From the NCBI GenBank assembly GCA_026315105.1, contig CM048747.1, positions 282,291,654 to 282,355,653 on the forward strand: a DNA stretch of 64,000 nt, given 5' to 3'. The translations under genes and the position numbers were made by a program. Positions 31,450-43,389 of this stretch are shown piece by piece (position 1 is the first letter of the stretch; each line of letters begins with the position of its first letter). This DNA is from Locusta migratoria. Taxonomy: Eukaryota > Arthropoda > Insecta > Orthoptera > Acrididae. The notes beneath the pieces are model-generated. The model ran no database searches, was not told the DNA's origin, and saw only the letters and a list, made by a program, of their open reading frames with translations.

Positions 31450-32063
31450 GTGTTGAAGGGTGCATTGAGAGCAAGGCAGGTGGTGTCATCAGCATATTAT
31501 TGGGGTAAGTGGATGGGAGGAATGGATTCGGGCATGACAGAAGAAAACAGTAGGTGGAGAAGAGGGGCCTCAATGCAGGGGTAAGCAGATGGGAGTCAAA
31601 GTGGTAGGCAGTTAGATATTTATTTAACTCTTCAGTGAATATGAAATTTTCACCAGTTCTACGCATGGGAAATAAACTGGAAAAGAGCAGAAATTTATTA
31701 ATTAATTTAAGAAACAGAAAGAAATACATATCACACATAAGAGGGCGTGGCGACTGGTGGCTGACAGTGGCAGTTGGCCCTGGCATGAAGTGCGGTCTGG
31801 ATGCCAGTTCATGACCTGATGCATGTGCAACCGTTCCATGTCCATCAGGAATGGTGGCATATATTAGGAACTTTCTACATGCAGGTGATAGTCACGAGAT
31901 GGCTATGGAGTAGTTTGTGGGTACAAATCCATATTTTCACTAGAAATAATAATGTAATAACAGTACATGTCTGTAGTATCACAAATTAATTTCTCCCCTC
32001 CACCAGTTATATTTCTCAAGTTTTGGGAATGTACATTCCAATGTGTAAATAATTTTAGTTGTA
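31450..32063. other. No recognisable feature
   Basis: A minus-strand open frame of 183 codons (31786-31235) overlaps the LINE tail and has no domain that I recognise; it is most likely a chance frame. Nothing else seen. Confidence 0.45.
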
Positions 32064-33604
32064 TTGGGTGATCAAAAAATTAGTGTAAATTTGAAAACGT
32101 GTTAAATCACGGAATAATGTAGATAGAGAGGTAAAAATTGGCACACATGCTTGGAATGACATGGGGTTTAATTAGAACCAAAAAAGTTCAAAAATATCCG
32201 ACAGATGGCGCTTCATCTGATCAGAAAAGCAATAATTAGCATAACAAATTAAGACAAAGTAAAGATGATGTTCTTTACAGGAAAAGCTCAGTATGTTCAC
32301 CATCATTTCTCAACAATAGCTGTAGTCGAGGAATAAAGTTGTGAACAGCACTGTAAAGCATGTGCAGACTTATGGTGAGGCACTGGCCTCAGATGTTGTC
32401 TTTCAGCATCCCTAATGACGTCGGTCGATCACAATACACTTGTGACTTCAGGTAACCCAAAGCCAATAATCGCACGGACTGAGGTCTGTGGACCTGGGAG
32501 GCCAAGCATGATGAAAGTAGCTGCTGAGCACATGATCATCACTAAACGAAGCGTGCAAGAGAACTTTCACGTGTCTAGCAATATGGAGTGGAGAGCCATC
32601 CTGCATAAAAATCGTACGTTCCAGCAGGTGTTTATCAGCCAGGCTGGGGATGATGCGATTCTGTAACATATCGGCGTACCTCTCACCATCACGGTAGCAG
32701 GTTACAAAACCAGAATCACGCAGTTCTTCAATGAAAAAAGGCCCGATAATGGTAGATGTGGTAAATCCAACCCATACTGTGACTTTCTCGTCGTGCAATG
32801 GAGTTTCCACGACAGTTCTAGGATTTTCGGTAGCCGAAATTCTGCAGCTGTGGGCGCTGACAGACCCTCCGAGCGTGAAATGAGGTTCGTCGGTCCACAA
32901 GACATTACTCAACCAATTGTCATCTTCCGCCATCTTTTGAAACGCCCACACAGCAAGTGTCCTCCGCTTCACTCTGCTTCGCCAGGTAACAGTTCATGAT
33001 GCCGATGGATTTTGTAAGCATAGCATCGGTGCGTACACCTAACTGCCAAACAAACAGTAGTGTATGGAATGCTGGTACAACATGATACTGCACGAGTGCT
33101 GACTTCCCCATGCATAGACGAACCTGCTACAGTTTACATTTCGTCCTGAACTGTCTCAGCAGCAGTACACCTTGTGCTCAGTTGGTCACTATAGGATCTA
33201 TCGTCTAAACAACCCGTGGCTTCAAACTTCGTAATCATTCTCGCCACAGCTGCATTTGTCAATGGACGTTTATCCGTTCGAATCCCCTTTCTATGGCGAT
33301 AAGATCATAACGCTGAACTAGCACATTTCCTATTCTGATAATACAGCTTCACTAAAAGCGCCTTTTCAGGTAACGTCAACATGCTGCGACTGCTGGTGCA
33401 TCTGATTCTCTCATTATAGCTCCTTTTATACACGATTTTCATATGCAGTCACTGACGAGCCTTCTGTCGGACATTTTTTGAACCTTTTTTTTCTAATAAA
33501 ACCCCACGTCATTCCAAGCATGTGTGTCAATTTTTACCTCTCTATCTACATTATTCCATGATTGATTAAGTTTTCAAATCTATACTGACTATTTGATCAC
33601 CCGG
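32064..33604 (-). mobile_element. Mariner/Tc1 transposon with long TIRs
   Basis: The ends are inverted repeats of about 130 bp: GGGTGATCAAA at 32066 and its complement TTTGATCACCC at 33592-33602, with ATAATGTAGATAGAGAGGTA and GCTTGGAATGAC shared inside. TA duplications flank it at 32062-32063 and 33605-33606. The 1.54-kb length and single minus-strand transposase fit a complete element that has since decayed. Confidence 0.92.
32448..33382 (-). pseudogene. Mariner-like transposase (stops/frameshifts)
   Basis: Start taken at the minus-strand ATG at 33382 (MLTLPEKALLVKLYYQNRKCASSALRSYRHRKG), a helix-turn-helix DNA-binding start. A second recognition helix follows near SIPYTTV. The catalytic part is open in 32972-32448: VLWTDEPHFTL (first Asp), IFMQDGSPLHIAR (second Asp) and HAWPPRSTDLSPCDYWLW (third position, before the end). 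Stops near 33148 and frame changes near 33110 and 32980 make it inactive. The enzyme would cut at the TIRs and insert at TA. Confidence 0.88.
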
Positions 33605-33609
33605 TAGTT

Positions 33610-34820
33610 CATTCTCAAAATTGGCGGATACCTGCTCATTGTATATTGCTAGATGTATGGTTGATGAATTTGTTTAAGGCATCGCTGTATTGACTCTTCA
33701 TAGCAAGTTATTTAAACATAAGACATTAGAAATTGCTTATTTAATCGATGTAATGGGGAGGGATAATGTTTAAGGCATCAATGTATTGGTTGTGAAAGAG
33801 TTTAAACAAATAGGTTGACATTAACATTTGTACACCATTACCTTACTCACGTATCATGCAGATGCATTCCAGGGCAGCAACATGGCCCACACTGAGTTCT
33901 TGGGAGCAGGTGATGTTGTTGTGAGTTTTCATTTCCATATATTAAATGAATTCAAAACATGTATATAGACCATCGGTATTCGAGCCCCAAATTATTTCTA
34001 TGGCTCCATGAGTAATGAACTAACGCAATAAGAAAATTGCACAAAAACAGAAAACATTTCCTCCATTGGCTGACAAGCTGAAAAAAAGGGGAAATACAAT
34101 TAAAGTAATGTGAAACTTGGCAAGTACTAAAATCGATGGCAAGTAAAGATGTTTGAATGCTTTCTACACCGAATGGTCTAGATTTTGTTGAGGCTAAGGG
34201 ACAGGAACAAAAAACTGGTTAGACTACTTGTGTAGTGAGCTACAATACGTCAGTGAGTGTGATAAGGCAGACATAATGTTCCCAACAGAACATCCAAAAA
34301 ATAATTGATTGGTACAAGGAACTATTCTTCCCTTTGACTTACTTCTGTGTGCCAACTGCAAAAGCAATTTGCGAAATAAAACCACGAACAGAAGATGCCA
34401 ATGGTAAGATTCTGCTCAGAACTAATCCAGCAGTTACTGGATAAATTTCATAGAGAAATTGAGATCCCATGGTCACCGTAACAAGGAAAATCCATATTGA
34501 CTGGAAAATAAAGGCGTTCATTATCAGCGATTCCTTAAAGCAACATGGAAAAACTTCAAGAAAAGTTAAGTACAAAAAGAAAAAAGAAAAAAAAGGAGAA
34601 AAAGAAAAAGGTTTTATCTCAGGCAGAATAATTCCCAAGCCTGCACAAAACTGAAGACGAGAAACCACTAAATTATATTATACCAAACGTGACATGCTGA
34701 AAGAGAAACAGTGAGCAAGAAGCAGGTAGACCTTTAGTATAGGATTTTTTATTTGCAATAGTTGAGTTTTGGTTTTAATTAGAAATGAACCTACATGCAC
34801 ACCATTTAGCCCATTATACC
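33610..34820. other. No gene recognised
   Basis: AT-rich; an A-rich purine run lies at about 34565-34612. Nothing recognised. Confidence 0.5.
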
Positions 34821-34825
34821 AATAC

Positions 34826-36205
34826 GCAGAAGAGCCAAAGAAACTGGTATAGGCATGAATATACAAAATTAAATATATGTAAACACTTAGAGGACGGCGC
34901 TGTGGGAGGTAACGACTATATGAGCCAACAAGTATGTGGTGCAGGCGTTTAAGCAGTCACTGCCGATACAATGGCAGGTTACCATGGTTGAAGAGAGTTC
35001 GAACATGGTGTTACAGGTGCTGCACTAGAGATGGGACGCAGCATCTCCAAGGTAGTGAAGAGCTGGGATTTTCCCATATGCCTGTATCCAAGTATGTGAG
35101 TGGATCAAAGACTACTTAAGTAATAGAACCCAATACATTGTCCTCAATGACGGGTGTTCAACAAAAACTAGGATATCTTCAGACTTACCCCATAAAAGTG
35201 TGACAGGATTGCTATTATTTTCTATCTATATAAATGATGTGATAGACAAGAATGGATTTCAATATGCAGCTCTTTGCTGATGATGCTGTGGTGTTTATTA
35301 AGGTGTCGTAATTGAATGACTGTAGTAAGATGCAGCATGACTTGGACCATGACATAGATGAGTAGGAGAATCAAACTCATAATATTCAGATACAGCATTA
35401 AAAGTGTGCTGCTTTACAGAGTCGAGTGAATTAAATATCTAGGCATAATGCTGCACTGCGATATGAAATAGAATGAACATATAAGGGCAGATGTAGGGAA
35501 GGCAGATGGTCGACTTTTGTTTATTGGGAGTGTTTTGGGAAGACGTGATTCGTCTGTAAAGGGGACCACATATAAAATGCTTGTACAACCCCATCTTGAG
35601 TATTGCACAAGTGTGTGGGATCCCTATCAGATCGGTTTAAGTGGAGATTTAGAAGCAATTCAATGGCAGGCGGCTAGGTTTGTTACTGGTAGGCTCGATC
35701 AATGTATGAGCGTTACTGAGATGCTTTCGGAACTCAAATGTGTGTCACTGGAGGTAAGGCGACGTTGTTTCCAAGAAAGACTGATGAATAAATTTAGAGG
35801 ACGGAATTTTTAGTGGACTGCAGTAAGATTCTACTGCCGCCTACCTACATTTTGCGTTAAGACCTCAAAGATGAGATCATAAAGATCATACAGATGCATG
35901 CAAGCTTTTGTTCGTTCCTCATTCTATACGGGACTGGAACAGGAACGCAAGTAACTAGGAGTGGTAGAAGGTACGCTCCGAAAAGCACGATTTGGGTGGA
36001 TTATGGAGTATGCTTGTAGATGATAAAGATGTATATGTAGAAGAGGTCTACAACCACTGCTACGCAGGATGGAATATGTCATTTCCCTCCAGCACTATTT
36101 CAGACATTAGTCGAGTCCATGGCATGCCATGTTGCAGCACTCCTGCATGCTTGTGGGGGCCCCACACAAGTGTACCAGTTTCTTTGGTTCTTCGGTGTAT
36201 TTTCC
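34826..36205. mobile_element. TIR DNA element (GAGCCAAAGAAACTGGTA ends) with nested LINE
   Basis: AGAAGAGCCAAAGAAACTGG at about 34828 is mirrored by CCAGTTTCTTTGGTTCTTCG at about 36175-36196. The right end (36085-36196), read in reverse, gives a GTGCTGCAACATGG and CCATGGACTCGACTAATGTC stretch typical of a repeat I recall in many arthropod genomes. The interior is largely replaced by a CR1-like LINE tail (35.09-36.04 kb). No transposase is visible. Confidence 0.65.
35085..36040 (+). pseudogene. CR1-like LINE, second family, 5'-truncated copy
   Basis: Begins in the RT palm (YVSGSKTT and SNRTQYIV-like frames near 35090-35150), then a LFADDAVVFIK-like catalytic motif at about 35271-35303, then the open piece 35517-35813 (GRRDSSVKGTTYKMLVQPHLEYCTSVWDPYQIG and RRRCFQERLMNKFRGRNF). 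Ends near 36035 with ATGTATATGTAGAAG. Same family as 30.37-31.44 kb. Stops make it inactive. Confidence 0.8.
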
Positions 36206-36209
36206 GTCT

Positions 36210-38340
36210 TTTATCCCTATGTCAGGTTTATGAAGCCATTTGGCTTTAAAACGTGAATAATTAGATTTTATTTATGGTTGCCTTAAGAATTGACATAGTT
36301 TTTGGCTTCTTAATTAGGAGCAGTATAGTTTGAAACCATGTATCTTGAATGTATTTGTCGCAAATACAAAAGGTCTTATAATTTTTCATAACAAAATAAA
36401 CTTTCAACAGACAACCTTGTTTAGTTTTGAATTTCTCTGTCATTGTTATCATAATTTTTTGTAACCACAGTGTTGGTACAATGCACTTGTGATTTTTAAA
36501 GAAAATTTCTGAAAAGTGTTTCTATGTAACAGGAAAGGATGATTAGCCTTCAATGACCGCAGTCCACAACGTCCGCCAGCTGAAGGCGTGGCCAGCTGCC
36601 CAAACATTCATTATGATCATTGCAGTCATCAGAAGGGCAGAATGTGCGCTCATCCTAACCATGAAAGGATGAAACTGCTGTCTGATAGTCACATATGCAA
36701 ATGAAATATTGTGTTTGTGACGCAACTACACGGAAGACCTGTTATAACGAATGTACATTGTTTGTCACCATAATGGTCACATTTCAAATCCACCTTCTTA
36801 TATGTCTCTGTGGGATAAGGACCAATGCCATAGCAATCCATGGTTGGATCGTTAAGTCAATAGCATCAAGCCCTGCAGAATGCGAGTGCTTTCCCAGTTT
36901 AACATTTATTTCACAATGTTGGCATTTTTTAGCATTAAAGTATGTTCTACAACAGTGCACATTATTTACGTTTCCATGTGATTAGAAAACAAACGATACA
37001 ACAAATCTTTTGCTTTTATTTCCGAATATATGATGATTTCCAAGTATGTGGTTAGGTTACATAATAAATAACAATTGGTAATAAAATACTAGCCAAGGTC
37101 ATATTATCGTAATTATTTACTCAGACGGGTAATATCACTAAACAACAAACACTAAAAGGAATAAATACTTCTGTACTTGATACGTGACTGTATATACTTC
37201 CATTGTTGGAAATTTTAATTTAAAAAAATGTGGGCACCATAATTGATTTTTGTTAGAGTAGTGTGTGCATAAGTGTAGCCTATTTTATAAGCAGATTTTT
37301 GTGTGACTGGAAAACTGTGTCCCTTTATGTAAATACTGAATGTCATTATATATGTTAAAATGTTATATTGGTATGTATTAGATTATGACTATAGAAGTTA
37401 TTTGACCTTCAAAACACAGGAGAGTGCATATACTGTAAATAAATACCCAAAATCATTATGAACAACAACTTGTTGAAGGTTGAAATTTTGCTCAATGTTT
37501 GATGTCATATCACATGTTGCCCTATCATGAAAGCTTGGCACTGTCGGAATTTAATCTTTAGCAGCTATGGAAAGTAAAACTTTAACAATGTTAGCCAATT
37601 TGAATCTTATTTCATGCTGACGAAATGTCAGTTAAAACATTAATCAAAAGTTGAATGGAAAAACTCGAGACAAAAGCCAACAGGCCTTATCTACAACCTA
37701 GATTTTAATTCCAGTTAAGTACAGCACATATTTCATGAATATTTATTTAAAACATGTACATGATTAGACCAGTTGGAAATGCTCCTGCCAATGCACAAAT
37801 AAGAGAACATGTTTCTCTTTAGAAGACTCTGGCAATAATGTTGGGAACTAACTGCCGCAGTCCTCATTCCACCTTTCACACCAAATATATTTGCCTGACA
37901 CAGATGGTGTTAAATACTTTTATTCGGTCTCTCCTTGTAGAGAAGTTTTCATACAAAGCATCCTGTCTCACTGTCTCAGTCTACATTGGTTTCTTTATAG
38001 ATATATCCTTTTTCTTCTATTGACACTTTCTCCTGCCTCTCTCTCTCCTGTCACTCTCTCCCACTTATCTTTCTTCAACTGCTTCTCTCGGTGTTCCTGA
38101 CTATTATCTTCTTTTCTGCCTCTCTGCCTTCCATTGTTCATATCCCGTTCACGTTCCTTGACATTGCCACTGTCTCTTTCTTACTCGCTGTCTTCTATTG
38201 CTCTCTCAGTCACTATGCCCTCCTCTTTACGTGTCATTGTGAATGATTTGATAGTGCTTGTAAACTTTACAACACTAAACGTTAACACACTTGTGTATTA
38301 GGAATCAGGGAAAGTGGACAACATTTTCATTAAAAATATC
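36210..38340. other. No gene; faint repeat and pyrimidine-rich tract
   Basis: 36.93-37.07 kb loosely resembles 4.41-4.64 kb. 38020-38220 is rich in CTCTCT and TTCT. No coding similarity was recognised. Confidence 0.45.
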
Positions 38341-38344
38341 AAAA

Positions 38345-38455
38345 TTTTTGTAAACCTATTGGACCAAACCTCTGTGGTTATCAGTCCCTACACTGACAAA
38401 CCATTTACAGTAAGAACAACAAACACTGAGGGAGGACTCGTACCTCCAGCAGCAA
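38345..38455 (-). mobile_element. Degraded SINE (second type)
   Basis: Shares GTAAACCTATTGGACCAAAC, GTGG and ATCAGTCCC with the copy at 39.83 kb, in the same minus orientation, and ends in a B-box-like complement (GGACTCGTACC). The body is related to, but distinct from, the SINEs at 12.2, 18.2 and 50.2 kb. Confidence 0.6.
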
Positions 38456-38459
38456 CTAT

Positions 38460-39820
38460 CATCTAGTCTGTAGCTTGACACTGTAGACCATGTGGCAATT
38501 CTGCACAGCTACAATTTTATTGTATAATATCGCAATTAGGAGAGATCCAGACCCCCAAATCTTGTACATGGTTTTCCACTTATCACTCTTATCATTTCCA
38601 TTGTCTCCTTTTTCCTTTGCTTTCATTCCTACTACCTTCATCCATTTACGTTTTTTTACTGCCACTGGCTGTCTGCCACAACGAATGTCTGCTCTCTCTG
38701 TAACTCCCATTGATACTGTCTCCTCTCTCTTTCACTGTCTTTTTGCTATTATCATTCAACACGAAAAAGCAAGTATGTTTGCGTGCCTTTTTTATGTGAG
38801 GAATGTGGAATAAGGACCAAGACAACTGATTCTCCACTTTTCTTTCAGATTCGTGTGAACAGGAAAATATTTCCTTTGCTGTACTCTGACAGTATAATTT
38901 TTTAACTGATGCCCTTTTCCATACTATAGCACACAAAATGTTGATCAGTAACGATGTAAGAATTCCTTTATGTGCTTAAACACAAGGGTATACTAGAGGA
39001 TTAAAACCAAAGGGACTCAAGCAGTGCAGGATTTATGTATAAGCTAAACAAGCTATAGCTTCGGGCCCCGATTTCTTGGGGCCCCAAAAAATTGTCCGAG
39101 CGAGCAATCGTGATATGTAGAATTCTCATATATTTAAAGTAATGTGAAAAGTTGAGATGATGTTATTTTCGTGTTTGCATATTAGTGAATAGTTGATGAA
39201 TATGTACTGGCGAAAAGGACTGAAAGAGGAAGTCACGTGGGGGCATTTTGCACAGAAGACAATTTAATAATCCCAAACACTTGGTTCAAGAGCATGAGAA
39301 AAGGCTTTACACATTGGAGAGACCAGGAGACGCTGGAAGGTGTAAGATTGATTTTATAATGGTAAAACATTTCGGAAGCAGATTTAAACTGTAAGACATA
39401 TCCAGGGGCAGATATAGTCTCTGAGAATAACTAATTGGTTATGGTATGAAGGAATCGTCAATTTAGTATTCGAGCATGGGGGGTAAAAATCATAGAGGCT
39501 GACTGCGAGATAAATATTCAAAATATTCAAAGCGATGCGAGTTGTCATTCTTACAGAGAGATGAAGAGGCTTGGGCACATATGCGTCCGCATGGGGGAGG
39601 GGTGGTAGTAGGGGCACTCACACACCCCCATCCCAACCCCTCCCCCACCCCCTGGAAAATTGTGTGCAAAACTTTCATTCCTTGCAGGCATAATGCAATT
39701 CATAAGTTAGGTTTAGTTGAGTGTCATTTTTTAAAATGCTATTTGCTTTAAACCAGCGATGTTACAGAACTACCCTACAGCCAAGTCAAACGCAAAGCTT
39801 TGTAGAAAAGTGCCAAAATA
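38460..39820. other. No gene; possible hAT end and G/C-rich tract
   Basis: 39025-39110 (CAGTGCAGGATTTATGT, then CTTCGGGCCCC and GGGGCCCC) looks like the end of a hAT-type element, but no partner end was found. 39588-39655 has a G-rich then C-rich stretch. Other open frames are unconvincing. Confidence 0.35.
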
Positions 39821-39827
39821 GAGTCCA

Positions 39828-39940
39828 ATGTAAATCTATCGGACCAAACTGCGTGGTCATCAGTCCATAGCTTACAAACTACTTAAACTAAGGTAAACTA
39901 ACCGAAGGACAAGACAAACACTCGTGCCCTAAAGCCTTCC
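39828..39940 (-). mobile_element. Degraded SINE (second type)
   Basis: Shares GTAAATCTATCGGACCAAAC and GTCATCAGTCC with 38345-38455. The tRNA-like end is faint (ACTCGTGCCCTAAAGCC). No target duplication found. Confidence 0.55.
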
Positions 39941-40039
39941 TCACTCGGGACGTGTTGTCCCAATGTGGTGCAGGCCAGATGTGCTGTCTACCTAGCTACA
40001 GCACGCACTGAAACGACGTGCTACATACCACAGAACGTG

Positions 40040-41410
40040 ATTTCCATCATGATTTGCAACCACAGCGCTCTCCAGCGCCCGTTGTGGGCTGGCGCATAGA
40101 TCATTGTCTTTATAAAGATGGATGTGCGTAAAATTACATGGTATCTGTTAGCAAACGCCAGAAAAAGAAACTGAATACTATGGCTTTCTTATGCCTCAGT
40201 CAAAATTAATTTCAGTTATTTTTTATTCATTTAATTATGTTACCAGTTCCTCTCTCTAATTATCATGCTGTTTTTAGTTAAAGCGAACTATTACAACTTT
40301 GGATGGTTCGAATATCAGATATATTGAAATTATGCCTCTCGTGTAGCTTGCCAGTGCATCTTTGAATCTATTCAATCTTTTTGCAATATTTATTAGCACA
40401 GAATCCCCAATCACTTTTATGTAAAGAATGATTCGAAGTCTGATCAGCTGTTAGTATATATCATATCTTACTATTCTTTCATTCATTAAATCACTTTGAT
40501 TAAAATTATGCTACACAGGGATCGAATCTAAATATTCTGAACCTCCATCCAATGTCGGTGAATAGTTAGGTGGTTTACAAATAATTCTATTAAAGCTCAC
40601 CAATGAGATCATCTATAACACTGTGAAAGGTAATTATTCGTCGAATTCTGTGGGTTGCTTGTTCTGCAAAATACTTTAATCTTTTAAATGTTGGCCATTC
40701 CATTTCTTTTCATTTTTTAAACTACCGGTTTCATTACTACTTATTTTGAAAACTTTTCAATTACTTCAGCACAGCCTATTTTTTCACCCAAAATAATCAG
40801 AGAAGCAATAACACTACAGAATTTGGCGAATTCCGTGACAAGACCTAGCTCTCAATTTTACAGTAACATTTTTTCTTGTGTGATATAATTATCTGTAATT
40901 CTGAAATACCACTATTATTTACTCACCATTATGGCTATATTAATATGTATCTTTTTTATTTCATGTAAAACCACCACTAGCTGTGATGAGAATACTGTTG
41001 ATGTTAAAAAGCCTTGCCATCCTGGAGCACACATAAAATTTAATAGCTGGTCCACATATAAAATTTTACCACGGGCGTCGCTGGAGAAGACAACAGAAAT
41101 CAAGGTAAGAGCACGCATGCGCTGGTTATGCTATATTTTCTCCCTCTTTTCACTATTATTTGGTTCCACAATGTCAATTTTGCAACTTCTATGATTTTCA
41201 AAAATTTTTCATTACTAATTACCGGCAACAATAGGTCTTCATTAATCGTACAAGATGGCTCCTGTGCCAAGCCTATAGTCCGATCTTCATTTTCTTGCAA
41301 TAGCAGTTCTTGCAGTGTGCCAATTCGTGTCAGTAATATCGTTGACTTGTGATAAACAAATAGCTTCCTCCTTGCGTGTCGTGTTAATAGTTACATTTCC
41401 ATCACGAACT
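40040..41410. other. No gene supported; upstream of a gag-like relic
   Basis: May include a decayed LTR, but I could not pair one. A plus-strand open frame (40931-41194) starts with a hydrophobic leader-like MAILICIFFISCKTTTSC and runs into a CAAGGTAAGA splice-donor-like site at about 41100; nothing else supports it as an exon. Confidence 0.35.
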
Positions 41411-41417
41411 TAGTGAA

Positions 41418-41950
41418 ATGGTCAAAACAAGACGAGCTGTAGCTAATATGGAGAACATGCAGAATGTTGACACAGTAGAAGAACTGAATCAGGGAGAGGA
41501 AAGCAGCGCGCTAGAACATCAAGTTGAAAATATTTCGTCTGCTACTGACGTAACTGGTACGTCCATGGCAGATGAAAGTACATCCTCTGCGGGTGTGCAT
41601 ACTGTTTCCGATCTTGCTGATTCATGGTTTACACGTTTTGAAGATATTTTCAAAAAATTGACATTGAAAATGAATGAAATGAGTCAACAGTTGGATAGTA
41701 ATTTTGAAAGACACTATCAAAACACTAAACAAGAATTAACGAACTTCTAACAGGTACAAAAACAAGAACTAGATAGTCAATTAGGTAACCTGCAACAGGC
41801 GCAAAAACATGAAATAGACAGTCTTAGAGAAACACAAAGAAAGCAATTTGAGGCTCAGCAACGAAGTATGTTATGGTTAGAAGCCCAGCAACGTGAATTC
41901 GTTCAGCAAATAATGACAAATGAGGAAATCGAAAATCACTTTAAACAGTT
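41418..41950 (+). pseudogene. Gag-like coiled-coil ORF of an LTR-element relic
   Basis: MVKTRRAVANMEN start, an acidic Ser/Thr-rich stretch, then SWFTRFEDIFKKLTLKMNEMSQQLDSNF (about residues 72-98). After one stop (41748) the same frame continues with QQAQKHEIDSLRETQRKQFEAQQ and WLEAQQREFVQQ, a long coiled-coil pattern. It resembles the N-terminal part of some LTR-retroelement gag proteins. No capsid, knuckle or pol region follows, so the assignment is tentative; a host coiled-coil gene fragment is the alternative. Confidence 0.4.
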
Positions 41951-42309
41951 ATAAGACGCTCAGCAGAGTTTACCAGCATTAGTTTCAGACGAAGTTATTA
42001 AACAGTTACATACACACAGATGACTAACATGGAAAATCATAGTAAATTTGCCATTGTCGAAGAGAAAGTAGGTAATAGTCTCTTGGCTATTGTGGAGGAA
42101 AAGGTATCCACAGTCGCTGAACTATTAGAAAGTGTTACCCTTACAATGGTTGAATCAAAGGACGCTTGAAACAAAGTAAATATCTCTGGAACGATTGTGT
42201 AAGGAATGGGGGTGCAATGGGAGAACAAAGTGGTCGAAAGTTCGAAATACGAATAGCAGCATTGTGCTGCTCCCTGCGCAAAATAAAAATGATTTAAGTT
42301 AAGCATTCC

Positions 42310-43150
42310 TTATTTCCCAATCTATAATTGTGTATCAATTAAATCCCTTAGGTACAAGATAATCATATTTGACACAAACATATAATATTTGGACATATAA
42401 AGGGTCCCATATCTCAAATAGCTTATTGCCCTTTCAAGTCTAAATACGGCCCTGGACTCACGTGATAATTTCTGAAAAAAATGAGAGAAGTGCATTTACA
42501 CCATGCTAAGACATGTAAAATTGTAGACACAAAGAGATACACGTTGATTCCCATCTATCCTGCTCCCTTGTGAATGACTGGAAAACTCTTACAACATGTC
42601 ACAAAGCAGTTAGTACCAGAGACTTATAAGTGTGTGTGTATCCTCCTGCCTCTAAGCAGATCATGTTAATCATGTATTTACTTGTTTGCTGTATAGTCAT
42701 GTTGTAAGATTTTATTGTAAAGTTGTTGTGTACACAACATTATCCAGGTGGGACGGTGAATGTTATCGACTTCAGTAAGTTTAAAATATCAGGATGAGTG
42801 ACGAAATAAATTAATTTTTGCTACTCTTTTTGCTTGATGAAAGGAATGTTCTACTTGTTATAGGTTACAGAATATAAACAGTATTTTACCTAATAAGTTT
42901 AATGTGTTTTCTGACACAGTTTGAGTGTTCCTGCACTGCTTTCATTTATTTTTGTTTGGTTCTGCTTTCCGGTGTATTGTGTGTTTTTGAGGAAGATAGT
43001 GGTGAGGGGTGTGTTGGATCTGAAACTCCAACACTTTCACAAAAGTAGGTGTAGGTTACTGAGAGTTACCTACTCTCTCATATGCCACCTGAATATCGTT
43101 GGATGTGCTCATAGCCTCATTTACAAACTATTGGAGAACTGGATATAATA
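42310..43150. other. No recognisable feature
   Basis: AT-rich sequence between the gag-like and piggyBac relics. Confidence 0.45.
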
Positions 43151-43156
43151 TCCCAT

Positions 43157-43385
43157 TCAGTGGCGCAACCAGGACGGCCTGCTGGGGGGGGGGCATGAAA
43201 GAATTATTATCGTCAGCTAAACTCTGGCTCAGTACAAAGATTCTAGTGCCAGTCACTCCTTTTTCCCCCACACCTAAACAAACAGAAAAGTCTCACAGAC
43301 TCATTGCAGTGATAACACACAGTCTAAAGAAAAAAAAGGAGCTGCAGGAACTGCTGGGGAAGCATCATTCGCCCCCCCCCTACTC
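43157..43385. repeat. Possible small insertion with CAGTGGCG and C-rich ends
   Basis: CAGTGGCGCAACCAGGACGG followed by a run of Gs at about 43184-43193, with a run of Cs at about 43370-43381 before CTACTC. G-run and C-run could be inverted ends of a short DNA element sitting at the start of the piggyBac reading frame. Weak. Confidence 0.25.
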
Positions 43386-43389
43386 AAGT

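Noticed and set aside
31235..31786. 183-codon minus-strand ORF
   Set aside because: Mostly antisense to the LINE tail, low-complexity composition and no recognisable domain.
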